Assembly: GCA_036897095.1 (NCBI GenBank)
Contig: JAYMSP010000219.1
Coordinates: 1 to 64,000, forward strand
Length of the DNA: 64,000 bases
Origin: Plantago elongata
Lineage: Eukaryota > Streptophyta > Magnoliopsida > Lamiales > Plantaginaceae
Direction of reading: 5' to 3'
The notes beneath the pieces are model-generated. The model ran no database searches and was not told where the DNA came from. It saw nothing but the letters and a program-made list of their open reading frames with translations. How positions within the stretch are numbered: position 1 is the stretch's first letter; each line of letters starts with the position of its first letter. Below are positions 23,094 through 36,000 of the stretch, one piece after another. A program made the translations under genes and the position numbers.

Positions 23094-26000
23094 TGATATT
23101 TAATTATGTGCGTCACCTTTTAATCTCATTTGATTACAGCTCGGAATGTTTTCTCAAGGTACGAACGAACACTTCACTTTCTGCCGAAATCTATGCCGAT
23201 AATCTCCCATTTAGCATACAGCTACAATACTAGCTTCATTATTTTATCACTCTTTTTTTCTGGTCAACCCTGATTTGACCTACTTATAAGATTGTGCCAG
23301 TTCTTTTATTTAAATTGTCCCAACCCACTCATGGATGATCTACGTCGTACTATACAAATCCAATTGTGACCAACATTTGATGGTGGTATAATGTATGAAA
23401 TTGTTTGAGATGATGAAATTATTATATGATCGAACTATGTCACCTTTTAATTTCGCTCCGGCATATAGCAGTCTAGCGTGTGCTTGACATGCCTCAACAC
23501 GGTTTAACTTGTTTAAAACAAAATATTATTAAACTTGCTGCACCTAACAAGCATAATGTGTAAGCATCCAAAAGGAAATAGTAAATGTTGTGGCACATGG
23601 TGCAACATTACAGTATTACATGATCATACCAAACATCTCCGAGATGGGTCCTATACATAGTACTATCAGAGTATAATTTACTTGTCTGCTCCAGAAGGTA
23701 AATTGGCCGAGACCTCCAAGTCCACGGCTCCATTTTTGTTGGTTTTGTGTTATATAGAAATGGTTTCGTAAGTACGACGCATCACGCCTGCGACACGAAT
23801 ACTTGACAAAATCGTATTCGCCTTTTTTAGAAGGCTTACTATTATTATTCGTTCGTATGTAGCTTATGGACCTACTGCTACAATGAATGGTTCTCGATAA
23901 TTATATAAAATTATAAACCTCAAATTCATAATTGTTTTGATTGGTTCAGTTACGATTTCCTACGAGTATAATTTGCTCTTAAAACTCGACAGTTATGTGA
24001 GTGTGTGTCGGATGAACCTCCAACTATTGAACGAATCGGACAAATGATGTTGAGGAATAAAACTTGAATTGTTCCCAGGAGATACATGTAATTTGTGATA
24101 ATGGATTTCACATCAACCCTGTAGCAGTAAGCCCCACTTCAAATGATATGATATGCGTTTCTAGTCTTGACTACAGCAAGTAACAGTAATGTTTGACGGT
24201 TGATATGCTTCCTTCCATATAATCTTTTTAGTATTTGACATGATGCATAATTGCATATGGACCATTCACATTTAATGTTTTTTACCCAGTAAATCAACCC
24301 AAATGATAAGTCATTCTGTTTAGAATAGGTGATAACATGTGATGTGTTGGGTTCTAATTTTGGTAGCTTTAAAGAGATTAAAGAGCTTTGATGAGTCATG
24401 GGCCAATTGAAACTTAACATAGTCCCAGATTTTTATGGCTAACAAAATTGGGGTAGGTCTTTGCCTCCTTTCTACTGTCTTGAATCGTTAATGTCATGTT
24501 ACAGATGGTAGATCCAGAACTGAAGTTCAGGGGACAAAAATGATATCTTATAGATTTTGGGTGGGACGAGATGTTTGATCTTTTGAATGTTAAGACATTG
24601 GACGCGGATAGTAGATGATCTTGAATGACTACGAATTCGAGCCCTTGCTAGTGTTTCCTACAACAAAAACTCACTGCAAAATGCAAATTGAGTAAAACTC
24701 CACCTAAGTGCTCTCGAGAGTGTTACTGTTCCGTTGAAAACAAGGGAGGTTGGAAATGGAAATGTGCATTTAAGTGAGACCATTTGATATGTTGAGTGAC
24801 TCATACCCTTCTGGTTAAAGTTGGTATAAATGAAATTTGGTGAAAACTAGGAATCCCTTCTGAAACCTAGAAGTAACCTCATAAAAGTGACTGTCTTACG
24901 CAAGTACCTCCAAACAGAGAACTTGATCCTAGGGGGTTTCGCCTTAGGTTCCGCCCCTTCATTATAGCTAGGGAAGCCTGCAGTGCTAGGGTCGAAGGAA
25001 CCCTTCCGAACATTATTGAATTACAGCATCTAATTCCTCTCATGAACTCTAATTCTCAAAAACCTATCGTCAACAAAGTCATCGGTTCAAGTCTCATTTT
25101 CCAAATTAAATAGACCACAGCTCCAAAAGCCTTATAGAATAATACCACATTAAATCCACACCAAAAAACCGTACAACGTAATGTATTAAAGAATAAATCG
25201 CATGTACAGTTACATCACCTGTACAGTAAACAGATTGCATTGAATCTATAGCAAAATTAGATGCAAATCTAAGCAAACTCTCCTGCATTTCCAATTCTGC
25301 CGACATTTGATGGACCATGAGCTTTAATGCATCAACTTTTGATTTAACTCAAATTTACTAGTTTTGTTTAAGAACGATCGAACATAAACTTTACTCACGT
25401 GGACTACTTTGTTTCACGTGATTGCGTCTATGTCCGTCACTTTCCTTTCGTTCATAAGTCATAACACAACCAAACTGTACTTGTATTATTCCAAACCTTC
25501 AAATCTTATTCCTCACAAAGACAAACAACTTTTACATCATGTTTATGTAGTATAATATCATAGTGTTTCCAAAATACTTTAATTCTCTCTCGGATTTACA
25601 TCAAACAAGACATAAATATCCAAAACGAAAACTTTCAGCACTCAATTTTAGCTATATGAGAATAAATTTAAGTGGTCCTCATCTCAATGTAGCAGATCAT
25701 GGAAGTTAATATACTATAGAACTTATCAGTTCTGATCAAATGGGGTCTTTTAACTTAAATGAATCAGAGTTTCACAGTTCTGTAATAGACACGCCATAAT
25801 GTAACCGGTAGATTCTAGTCGGTCTGTAATTCTTATTGTTACTGTGTATCTTTAAAGGGTTACATAGATCTATATACCATGTTCATGTAGTAAATAACTC
25901 GAGAGAAATTCTAAGTTGAGAGATCTCAAACCGACTATCTCAGCTAGGCTTCTTCAGAACACTAATACTGGGATCACTCATGACTTGACCAGCATTAATG

Positions 26001-26758
26001 ATCAGGATTGAGAATACTAGAGTTAGCAATCATTCTAGTGAATTACTAAAGTTTATGAAGTAATGGAATCTATAACAAAGCCAAGACTCCTATAAGTCAT
26101 CATACCTACCTGTCTAATTTATTTAACCATGAAAAATTAACAAAGAACATAGAAGACAGAAATGTGTGGAGAATTGGGGATGGGAATAAGTAAAGTAGGG
26201 CAACAGAATTTGGTGCCAATTCTTGATCTACCAGACTACCATAATTGGTTTACGGCAGTGCTATCAATCATGGAGTGCAGCGGCTGCCCAAAATTCCAGG
26301 ATAGCTGGAGTGGGAATGCCGGGATACTGAAGCGATATATAGACTTACATTATGAATTTATAAGTACATGTACAGTTAAAATAACCTTACATTAGCAGAA
26401 TCAATAATAAGAATTTGTACTAAAATTCTGCATAGAGAGCCATAAAAACAAGCAAAGTGAGGAAATGGAGGGTAGATCATAAAAGAATTGGCACTATCCT
26501 GCCAGAATTCAGTCCAGGAAACACTGGGAATGTCCAGGGATAGAAGTATCTATCCCAAGCAGGCCTGTTGGGATTAACAACACCAGTTTATGAGTTCATT
26601 TCTTGATTTAATCACATCAAATCTACAACCCCCACTGATCATCTTTAGTATAAAGTTACTATAAACTGGGACATAAATAATTATTGTCTTGTACTCTTAT
26701 TTTGTTTAAGAATACAAGTTGATAAAGTGATGTGAATAACGAAATGATGACGTCGATC

Positions 26759-28784
26759 TTAAGCTGACACCAAATAAGCACCAACCCTATCACGAGGAAT
26801 CAACCGCAATTCCGAACCATGTTTGAGAAACACATTTCCTGTGAGTTCATACAGTGAATGTGAGATAGGCTTACAAACAAACCAAGATCAGGATCAAACT
26901 GCACACAGGCAGCGGATAAAACTTTGATAATCAATAAGGACAAAAAAGAAGAAGAAGAGCAAGAGCAAGAACAAGAAGAATGACAAGTATAAGGCTGGGA
27001 TTTTCAAGCTTGATAAATTAAGAACCTAACAGTATCAAATCTAATCTGTGTCATTGCCATCGCAAACAAACCGAACAGATTACATCCAAAATTCCATATT
27101 ACAAGTGGAAAAAGTGTGAAGAAAATTCTGGACGATAGAATTTCCTATTGACACCAAAATCTCAACTCAAATTCTAATACAATAAAGTGGAGTGGAGAAG
27201 GAAGAAAGACGAATGAGCCAAAACCTCATACTCCCTGCCACTTTTACAACGTGCTCTCACACACAGACACACCACATATTTGACGTAGTTTAGCTCTCCT
27301 TCAGAACTTTCATGAGATCCTTACATGTGAACTTGTGAAGCATGGAAAGGGAGCTTGAAAAGTGGTAAGGGAAGCCTTACGAGTTACTAATCTTAGAGAC
27401 CAAGCTCGTTAGAACTATAATAGTAAGCTTGTGATCGTTGCACAAGAGAGCAACAGGGATGAAACACATTTGGGCCGGTTGTTCCGAGTAGTTGAGTTGG
27501 AGAAATATATTCCTACTTGTAATTGTATTTCTTTGATATTCATACAAGACTTTTGTCTCTAATAGATTGGTATCAGCGTACTATTCTTCATTCCCTTCAG
27601 TTGCTCTTTTTATGTATTACTTCACTTTAATTGTGAGTTTAGAATGATCTGTCGACTATAAAAAGTCTCTTCACCATCCAAGAGACCAAGACTGATCCAA
27701 GCATCACCAAACTTCACATGTAAGCTTTCCACCGATTTTTTTAAGCATAGAGGGGCTGGCATATATGTCTGCAGGTGTGTGTCCAGATGTTTGTATACTG
27801 TATGTGTTTTATTATAGGACTAATGGCTATAACCCATGACCTATTCATAGAGCCCGTTGCGCAAAACAACACATGTGCCATCGGCTTGTTTGTAGTTTTA
27901 GCTTAACACAATAAAAGATCCAAGAATTTTAAGAACACAACAAATATGATATGTGCAACATTTAAATTTCTTCCTAAAAGATGGTCTCCACACCGTAGAG
28001 TGCTTATTGATAGAAGTGTGAAAATCCCCTTAAACTTCTATTGAGAAAATAAGCTCAAGGGTGAAATTGCTAACAAATTATGTGACTATGTAGATAGACC
28101 TTCACATTATAAACATTCCTTTCTTATAACTATGACTAATAACATACTACTCCGCACCGCATGATCATTGATTAAGTTATAAGTTATAACAAGATACCGA
28201 AATTCAACCATATAAACCTACTGCTCCTAACCAAGTAGCAAAACAACAACAAACTTCTCAAAGTAGCCAACAAAAAACTAATATCGAGTCATCACTGAAA
28301 AACATAACAATTGAGAACTAAAACTAAACAGAAAGTAATCAACAAAAGCACAAAGTTTAGATACCTGCACTTTGCTGAGGATTAATTCCAACTCCATCTG
28401 CAAAAAAACATCCAAAATCAAATAACCAAAAATCAATCAAAACCAGCTAGCAAACAGCTCTGTTAAAGGTATTTTGAATTCAACCACACCGTATAATTTG
28501 ATCAAAAATCTATACCATTGGTGATGATAGCACTGGTTTGAGGAGGAACTTTGAATTCCTCGGCGGCGAATTTGAGAACCGCCGTGAATGGAGCTGCCTC
28601 CGGTACGCTAAACCTGTTAATTGCAAAGTTTATCGGAACGTAAATAAAAAAAAATAGAATAGAAATATGAGGTGTAATCTGATGAGATAGAATTTAGGAG
28701 AATTGGTGTATACACTTTGAAAGGAAGCTTGGGATCAGAAGTGAGAGTCACTTTGAACGACACCTTTCCTCCGCCGCTAGCCAT
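26759..28784 (-). CDS. UFM1: Ubiquitin-fold modifier 1 (UFM1), four exons
   Basis: Exons are 28714-28784, 28516-28613, 28365-28397 and 26759-26838, all GT-AG and in frame, giving 93 residues. The protein is the UFM1 beta-grasp fold nearly end to end, with [55 protein letters not shown] and IPRDRVG. UFM1 is made as a precursor. A UfSP protease removes the tail so that the exposed glycine (here Gly87) can be activated by UBA5, passed to UFC1 and attached by UFL1, mainly on ribosomes at the endoplasmic reticulum. Here the tail is six residues (AYLVSA). The third intron is unusually long (1,526 bp). The exon-4 join was found by searching for the conserved C-terminus and restores the frame exactly. 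Confidence 0.95.
26839..28364 (-). other. Long third intron of UFM1
   Basis: A 1,526-bp intron with donor GTATCT and acceptor CTCACAG. It contains no gene. A tract near 27,300-27,600 may be an LTR-element remnant (listed separately). The rest is unremarkable. Confidence 0.8.
27300..27600 (+). mobile_element. Possible LTR retroelement remnant (broken)
   Basis: The tract ends TTTTGTCTCTAATAG, followed by TTGGTATCAGCG. This resembles an LTR end next to an initiator-Met tRNA primer-binding site (TGGTATCAGAGC), as in Copia-type elements. No internal coding region follows and no second LTR was found, so it is at most an old fragment. The left limit is a guess. Confidence 0.3.
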
Positions 28785-31640
28785 CTTCTCCGACGGTAAA
28801 AACTTGTTTGGGTTTTCAATTACAACTGCTATTTTGGACTTTATGCTTATTTATGGGATTAGCTGCTTAAAACACACGCGTAGGATCTACTCTCGTCCAA
28901 TAAGAAGCAGGCACGTATTCTTTGTCTGCTGACTGTCAAAATTCTCAGTATTTTTGTTTCACTATAACTAAAAAAAATAAAAAATATGTACTAGTAATTT
29001 ATTAAAATATAAAAAAGTTAAGTATATTACTTTAATGAAGAAATAATTATCTAAATATAGCCTATATAATAAATTGTTAAATATTACTCTCTCTACTCTA
29101 TTAAAACTTTCTAACTTTTCTTTTTTGGCATCACGTTTGAAACTTCCTAACCCGTAAATAAATTTTTTTTATTCCACTAATTTTTTTTTATTATGTCTAT
29201 TTCCTATTCCATCATCATTTAAATCAATATATCTCATACTTTATCATCCAATTACAACTTTACCAATATAATATCCCATATAAATAATTATTCTATTATT
29301 TTTTTTTAATACGAGATAAAGTAATCTTCTAGGAAGTTTTTGTTATTTATATGAATATTAATTAAGTGTTGAGTAGTAAGTTATATTATAAAACATAGAA
29401 ATAAAAAAGAATGAAAAACTTGCATAGGAATCACATGAATTTAGGAGTATATTTATTCGTTCCTCAGTTTATCCAATGTAATTTAATTTATTTTGTATAA
29501 CTGTGTATGTATAACTTAATGAGAAGAAGAGCTGTAGAGGGAGTAAACATAACCAGACCGGTTCAATTTTAATTAATTTCATAAATTCAAATAAAATTGG
29601 AATATTTGGATTTTGAATCCATAACCTAGTAATAAAGAGCCAACCAAATAAGCTAACGATTTATTACGTCATAATTGTGACGTTTTAATAATATTCATTA
29701 TTTAGACTATAATCGTTGTTGTTGTTATCATAAATTTTTACATTCACGAATCACGTCCTCTTTTTATTTAAAATAATGCACATTTTCTATCTATTTTGAA
29801 CATACTAATTTTAAATAAGTAAACGCGTACATATAATTTAATTTGATTGTATATACTAATCTATTTTGAATCTTATAAATTTCAAATAAATGAGAATATC
29901 ATTAACATAGTGTTTGTAATAGTATAATTAATATTGCTAATTTTTATGATTAATTACTAATTGTGTAAATAACTTAGTCAATTATTATACTCTAAAAATC
30001 TGATAAAAAAAACTCTATAAATTAGGTTTTCTTAGAATCTCAATTTATAAATTTATTTAAAACATTGAAGTCATTTTTAAAATTGTTATTAAAATCTTTA
30101 TTCTAGTTTCTTCTTTATGTATTTCATTTTGATTCCATCACAATTCATACATTATTTCTCCCCTATACTTTATTCACTATTTATCATACGTTATTTACTC
30201 TATTTTCTACTTTATCACCATTTCTTCTATTAGCTTTATACACTTTTATTTTACATCTTGTGTCTAGGAAGATGAAAACGAGACGAAGGGAGTATTATTT
30301 ATGAATATGTAAGCAATTTATCTAAAAATTAGTTACTCGTTATTACGTAAGAGTAATTTGATCTCGTGTTGACCAACACTCGCTCTTTATCAATTAAGTC
30401 AACAAAATTAGCCCATCAAGTAAGAGAGATGGCAATAAACTAGAAAATTAATTGAATAAAGCATAAAAAATAGTGAATAAAACAAAAAATATAGAGTATA
30501 AAGTAGGCGGAATAGTGTATAAATAGGAAATATATTGTATGAAGTTGAGATCGATCAAAATGAAATACATGAAGATGAAACTGGGACGGAGGAAGTAATA
30601 ATCTAATTACTAACAATTTTTTTGATTGACTAAAAATTAATATTTTGATACTTAATTATATTTTTTAAAATAGTTTTATAGATTAAGATTCTAAAAGAAA
30701 TAACTAATTTGTATAGTTGTATTGAAAACGATTAATATTAATAGGGAATCACAATTAATCACCAAGTTAATTATTAGCATAGTTGGTTAGTGTCTTTTTA
30801 TTTGTTCAAGTGGTCTTTGGTTCAAAACTTACAAATCTCAATTTTGATTCAAATTTATGAAATCAAAATCAGACCGGTCTGATACTCGGCTTCAATTGCT
30901 CGATCGGTTTAGGGCAGTTCGAACTGGTCGACTTCCCTGGCCTGGCTTATATAGTTAGTGGTATGGAGTTGTATTTGAATTGATGGTCTAGATTGATTCA
31001 TACTAATTTAAATGGTTGAGATTAAAAATACAATGATATCTAACATTAGATCAAGTACAACCTTATCTAACCCTAGAAAATCCCGTAAATAATATTAGAA
31101 AAAATACTCTATTTGATCTTGTATGTTTGATGCTTTGTCATTTGACCTTGTATGTTTTAAACTACATTGATCTTGTAAGACTATGTTTTCTTCAACTTAA
31201 AATCACTTCAGTTTAGTTCGGTTAAATTTAATTCAGTTTAATTAAGTAAATTCCAGTTGAAGATAACAAATTTCAAGTTGTATAAATTTTTAATTTTGGT
31301 ATTAAACAGACAACTTACTTTTATTGTGTTACTAACTTAAAATGTCGATGATGGATCAAGACTGAGTTCGCCCCTAATTCGGTTGGTCACTCTTACTTCA
31401 TCTTCCTCGTGATGAAAACTGAAAAGGATCTTCATCAATGTCATGGTGCAAAACGTCGGGTTCATGACAAGATTATGAAAATCTAACTTCAAGTCCAAGC
31501 CCAACGGATACCTTGGTGGCAGGAACCTCAACTCGATGCGACAGGTGATGACCATTCCCTTATTGCCTTAGATACCAACTTGATATATCAAGGCAGTCTC
31601 ATACTACTAGACTACATTGGAATCAAGACAATTTTGAAGC
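28785..31640. other. AT-rich intergenic stretch with MITE remnants
   Basis: No gene is supported. The first 100-150 bases are the UFM1 promoter side. Stowaway-like ends occur near 29,090 (CTCTCTCTACTC), 30,270-30,300 (GAGACGAAGGGAGTA) and 30,583-30,598 (GGGACGGAGGAAGTA). A pentamer-family MITE is at 31,181-31,269. At 31,560-31,590 the minus strand reads TTGGTATCTAAGGCAATAAG, faintly like a retroelement primer-binding region, too weak to call. Confidence 0.5.
31181..31269. mobile_element. Pentamer-family MITE, single copy
   Basis: Begins TATGTTTTCTTCAACTTAAAA, carries CAGTT-like pentamers (CACTTCAGTTTAGTTCGGTT) and ends AAATTCCAGTTGAAGATAACA, an inverted match to its start. Confidence 0.65.
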
Positions 31641-31647
31641 ATGGCTG

Positions 31648-32535
31648 ATGAAACTCACTCTCACAATTATTTCTGCTAATGATCTTCAAAATGTTAGAAC
31701 GTTTCTCACCAGTAGCTACTGTTCACGCTAGGGTCACAATCGGGGTTGGCAATGCATGGCGAACCTCCAATGAAACCCTGAACGGGTTGAATCCAGCCTG
31801 GAACCAAATGGTCGATTTTGATATCCTGGAGTCGGGCATAAACCGAGATGGTCTCCCACTCATCATCAAGCTCTACTCCTCGCACTGGGTGCTACCTGAT
31901 CTCTATATTGGCGAGGTGTACAAGATGGTCAGAGATCTTTTCAGAGATGCAGAAAATGGAGGTGCATTATGCATTGATTAGTACATATCCTTATCGTGTA
32001 ATTTGTGACTAAAGCGACACTACCTCCTCTATTACGTATAACAATATTTATCTTTTAGGGTGGACGTAGGATTTTCAACCTCAGGAGGGCGAAACTATAT
32101 ATATGAGGATTTTTCGAGGGTTGGGGGTTGAAATTCAAAATTTTCGAAAATATTACCTAACAAAAAAAAAATCCGAGGTTGGGGGGCGCTTGCCCCCTAG
32201 GTCTGCCCCTGTTTTTCTTAACCCCTCCAATATTTTCTACAGGTGGAAGTGCAACTTTGAATCTTGGTGTCTAGAGGGGTGCTTTAGCAGGTCAAGGAGA
32301 GTTTAAAATTTGTTTCTGTTTTGGAGAAAGAATCGCAGTTGAGAGAGCAGAGTTGTGGATGAGTATTTCGAGAATAGGAGCCACAATGCTGGTAAGGGAG
32401 AGAGTTGGGGAATTGGTGTTAGGTTTACTCCATGGTCAACACGGTAGAAGGAGCTGGCTTACAGCTCGAGCTCGAGCTCGGCAGGTTCTACAACCTGAGA
32501 CTAGTGAATGGTCTGGTATGGTACGGGGATGGTGA
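31648..32535 (+). pseudogene. C2-domain (SRC2/BAP-like) pseudogene
   Basis: The start MKLTLTIISANDLQNVRTF (from 31,648) parallels the first strand of the intact C2 gene at 4539-5009. The frame then shifts near 31,700-31,720 and continues as TVHARVTIGVGN, NPAWNQMVDFDI, LIIKLYSS and LYIGEV up to 31,961. A GT-AG intron (31,962-32,242) would join in frame to GGSATLNLGV, which hits a stop at 32,272-32,274. Beyond the stop the same frame still resembles the C2 tail (GQGEFKICFCFGERI) and stays open to 32,535. One frameshift plus one stop make an intact product unlikely. The intact relative has no intron at this site. A sequencing error could explain the frameshift but hardly both defects. Confidence 0.75.
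32057..32211. mobile_element. hAT-like MITE inside the C2 pseudogene intron
   Basis: The right end (CCCCCTAGGTCTGCCCCTG) read in reverse gives CAGGGGCAGACCTAGGGGG. The left end (AGGGTGGACGTAGG) is a diverged inverted match. Elements ending in CAGGGGCGGACCTAGG are common non-autonomous repeats in plants. The body has AAATTTTCGAAAAT-like sequence and no coding capacity. Target duplications are not clear. Confidence 0.55.
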
Positions 32536-32539
32536 ACCG

Positions 32540-33076
32540 AGAAGGCTTTTTATACCAGTTCAGAGGATATGAAGGGAATTTTAAGGCACGTAGGGCTTGG
32601 TTTGTTGGGTGTAATGCTATTCCAGTTTCTTTTCTTTTTGCTCAAAGTCTGTTTCTCTTTTTGCGTCAAGTTTTCTGGCGACATGTTAGTTGGCCTGTTA
32701 ACCCGGCCTTGAAATCCAATACCGTCTAACAGTCGAACAATTCAAAGGTCGAACTGGATCAATGTCGAACACTATGTAAGAGGATGTCACAATCCTCCCT
32801 ATCATCTAATAAATCGTATTTCTATCTTTCATTTTGAGCTTTTCACTAGAACTTTGCATGTCGGAGAATTGCCATCTTTTTTTACAATGTGACAAAAACA
32901 ATTCAATCGTACCATTTATCCCGCGTTAAAGTTTAAATTCTCTGGAATTCCAACTCAAGGATTTGCATTTTGCAGCATCATATAACTATCATATAAGTAT
33001 ACACGAAAACAGATCAAATGTACTTACAAATACCAACGTGAAAGAAACAACAGCTATGGCTTGGTAACTAATTTGC
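32540..33076. other. Spacer between the C2 pseudogene and the PIR 3' end
   Basis: No gene is seen. The right part (about 32,800-33,076) probably contains the PIR 3' UTR on the minus strand. Confidence 0.4.
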
Positions 33077-36000
33077 TTAGGAACCTTTCTGTGGCAATGT
33101 TTCAAATGCAGAAACTGTATTCTCAAACTTGATACGATGCAGTGGTGCGCCACTTTGCTTGATTGCACAGGCTTGCTTGTCCTCTAACGGGCACCGTGCT
33201 TTCAGCATTGAAAAGACATGATTGTTCAGTCTGCGTGATTTCTTCATAGCTTCCAGTAGGCTTTCAAAACCCTTTTAAAAAACAATGCATCAGCCAACAA
33301 AAACAAGTTTAGGATATTATAGTCTACATCAGGTTCTATTGAGAAATAAACACAAACTCAATAAAAATCGAGCTTCTTCAAGGGGAACGGATAGACTTCT
33401 ATTTCTTGGAAACTAATGCATCAAAGGGATGAAAAGATGGAAATACAAGTACCTGAACGAATTGAGTGTTCCTATGGACCGATGTGAGTGGTGCAGATTC
33501 GACCTCTGCAACATTGAGGACTTGATGCGAAAAATCGAAAAGCTCAAAATGTAATTGTTGGCCAAGCAAGTATATTATCGTACAACCACCCCAGGCAACT
33601 GAGTCACCCAACATTCCAGAGCTGTTTGATTGTACATGAGTGCCTTCTTCAAGGTACTCCTGCAGAATGGATTTGAAGCAACAATAATGAACTTGCATAG
33701 AATTCTCCATCATAAAATTCCAGACAAATGATTTCAGTAATTAGCTCCTTTTGAATTTATTAATTACTGAAAAAGGCAAGTCATATTCCTCAACAAAGTA
33801 GTATATAAACACTCTGCTCTGTCTGTAATGGAGATTTATTTAGATTATTGTATGAGCAGGAGGAAAATGAAGAACAGTGTCTTACAATTTGTAGACCGCT
33901 ATAGATACGATAGAAGTCCTTGGAAGTTGTAATGTCAACAAAACCTGTCTTCGGAATCACGCTCCATTTGCTGCAGTATTTGTCTAAGGCTGCACTTGTA
34001 AAAGCAAGTGCATATTCAAGCACACTTCCGGCATGAATGTTTGACTTATATAGTAGATCTGCAACACCAACAACGTTTGAGTATAAATGATAATTAGTAG
34101 GGAATGAAGTGAAGAAGGAAGAAAGTGAACTCTAACTAGTGAACCTTTTCACATGATAAAAGTACCCAAAAAGAAAAAGGAGGAAGCCGGTAATAGTTTA
34201 GTTTTAGGGTACTAATCAGTTAGACCAGAATGCAAAGGAAATACACACACAAACACATACACTCACACAACACACATACCAGCAGCTTCAGCCTGTCGTG
34301 ACAGGACTCTGAATGAAGACGGATTTGAAAAGCTGGGATTTGAAGCACTAGCAGCAGCTAACGATTTGAAGAGAGATATGATAGGGCTCTCTTCACCATC
34401 CGGAAATTGCATGACCTGCCCTTCAGCACCAGGTACTAAACCCAACCATGGGGCAGTCTGTAGGAACTGGCTAGTGTCTACTTCTCTCTGTGGAAAAAAA
34501 AAAGATAAGTTTCACTAATAGAAAAGAAAATGTATGGATATTGTTCAATTCTTCAAATGCAACTTGTATCGAATATAGTATATGTCGAAAGTTTGAGGCA
34601 TGCATAGTTAGGCACAATGCTGGCGGACATTAGGTTAACAAGCAAATGCTTAGTTAAGGAAAAACAACAAAATAAAGCTGGGACTACATTAAACATTGGG
34701 CACCCGAAAAACCCTGAGCGAGAAAGTAGAAACACCTCACCAGGGGTTTATAAAATTGAACTCACATATCATCCATGCTCTTAAAATGGACTCCATATTT
34801 CAAGGTAATTTTCAATATTTCAATAAGGTCTTATAGAAGTATTTAAAGTGAGTTTTAGATTCTGGCACTGCACTGGCGCAGAGTAGAACCTAGGTTGACA
34901 GTAACAAATAAAAACTATGAAGCACGTCGTTTTTTATAATTAAAACACGTCCTCATGGCTGAGTTCAATTTCAACAGCTAATTTTACCAACTTGTACCCG
35001 CCGTATGGCTATTCACTCTAGAAGTTGATTTAATTTTTTTTTTCAAGAGAAAGAAAGAACTTACCAAAACAATATCAAGCAAACTCATCCAGTATAATAT
35101 ACTTCCAATTTCCTTTATTCCCCGCAGAGCCTCTGTTTTAAGCTCTGCTTTCGAATGCCAGCAGTTGAGAAGTTCCTGCACATTCCTCATACAGCCTGAA
35201 TAACAGGGAGGCACTTATTAAATTGGAAGTATGCTGAAGAGCAATAACAAAAATGACGACAGACATGAAAAGGAAAATTTCTAATGGAGGCTAGAAGTGA
35301 ATTCAATCAATACATTATGTCCCATCAATGTCATACCTGATACACCACCATCGAAGGGAAGCAATCCAACAGATTTTGGCAATGCCTCTTGTAATCCGGT
35401 AATCATTGGTTCGAGCGTGGTAATCTGAAATAAGAAAGCAAAAGGAACACTGAAACATATTCAGCCGAAGGAATCATAAAAATATCACAGAAAGAAACAA
35501 GTCAAACAACCACCAAGGATCAAAATAGCTAATGACAAAATCACACGACTACGTTAATAAATATGGGATATCTTCAAAAGATTGTCCACTTCACCAAAAC
35601 GTGTTTTACCTAGAGACTGTTCACTATTTTACCAAAGTTCTTTAGAGATAACGAACAAGCTAAACACAACAGATTTCACTATCTTCTTGTAGATAACAAT
35701 CAAGATGTTGATTCACAGTGATGCTTCAGTCGTTATATTCATTGAACTTTGTTGACATAAAAACAGAAACATGCAGAAGAGATATGACAAAACATTAGAT
35801 AACATTTTTATTCTTGCATGATCTAATCTGATAATTACAAAGCTAGTCCACCAACTAATAGATAAAGAAGAAGACTAGATCTTAGAAAAGACCTGTCTTC
35901 CTAAACATTAGGAGAAACCACATTTCTTTATCATTTGATAACCACACACCCAGTGTTCGGATTGGTTTCTCCTTGCATTGAGAGAAAAACTGGTACTATT

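Larger units (their letters stand above)
19560..26758. other. Long gene-poor region with local repeats
   Basis: I find no supported gene in about 7 kb. The left part holds a pentamer-family MITE (19,730-19,848), a Stowaway-like fragment near 19,620-19,700 (CTCTCCGTCCCG), and a diverged duplication (20,034-20,330 and 20,822-21,150). Short degenerate repeats around GTTTCATTNGGTNCAATC follow at about 20,611, 20,752, 21,280 and 21,768. Another pentamer MITE is at 22,995-23,093. The part from 23.1 to 26.7 kb is unremarkable. The end near 26.5-26.76 kb probably includes the UFM1 3' UTR. Confidence 0.5.

Noticed and set aside
24880-25030. GC-richer tract with TTCCGCCCCTTC and CCTAGGGGGTTTCGCC, possibly a transposon or gene fragment
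   Set aside because: No open frame with recognisable content and no terminal repeats could be paired.
26162-26395. 77-residue open frame on the plus strand
   Set aside because: No splice context, no recognisable domain, and it lies antisense to the region just beyond the UFM1 3' end. Probably chance.
31337-31555. Possible retroelement start on the minus strand next to TTGGTATCTAAGG
   Set aside because: The primer-site resemblance is partial, no LTR pair was found and the 72-residue frame shows no gag-like motif.
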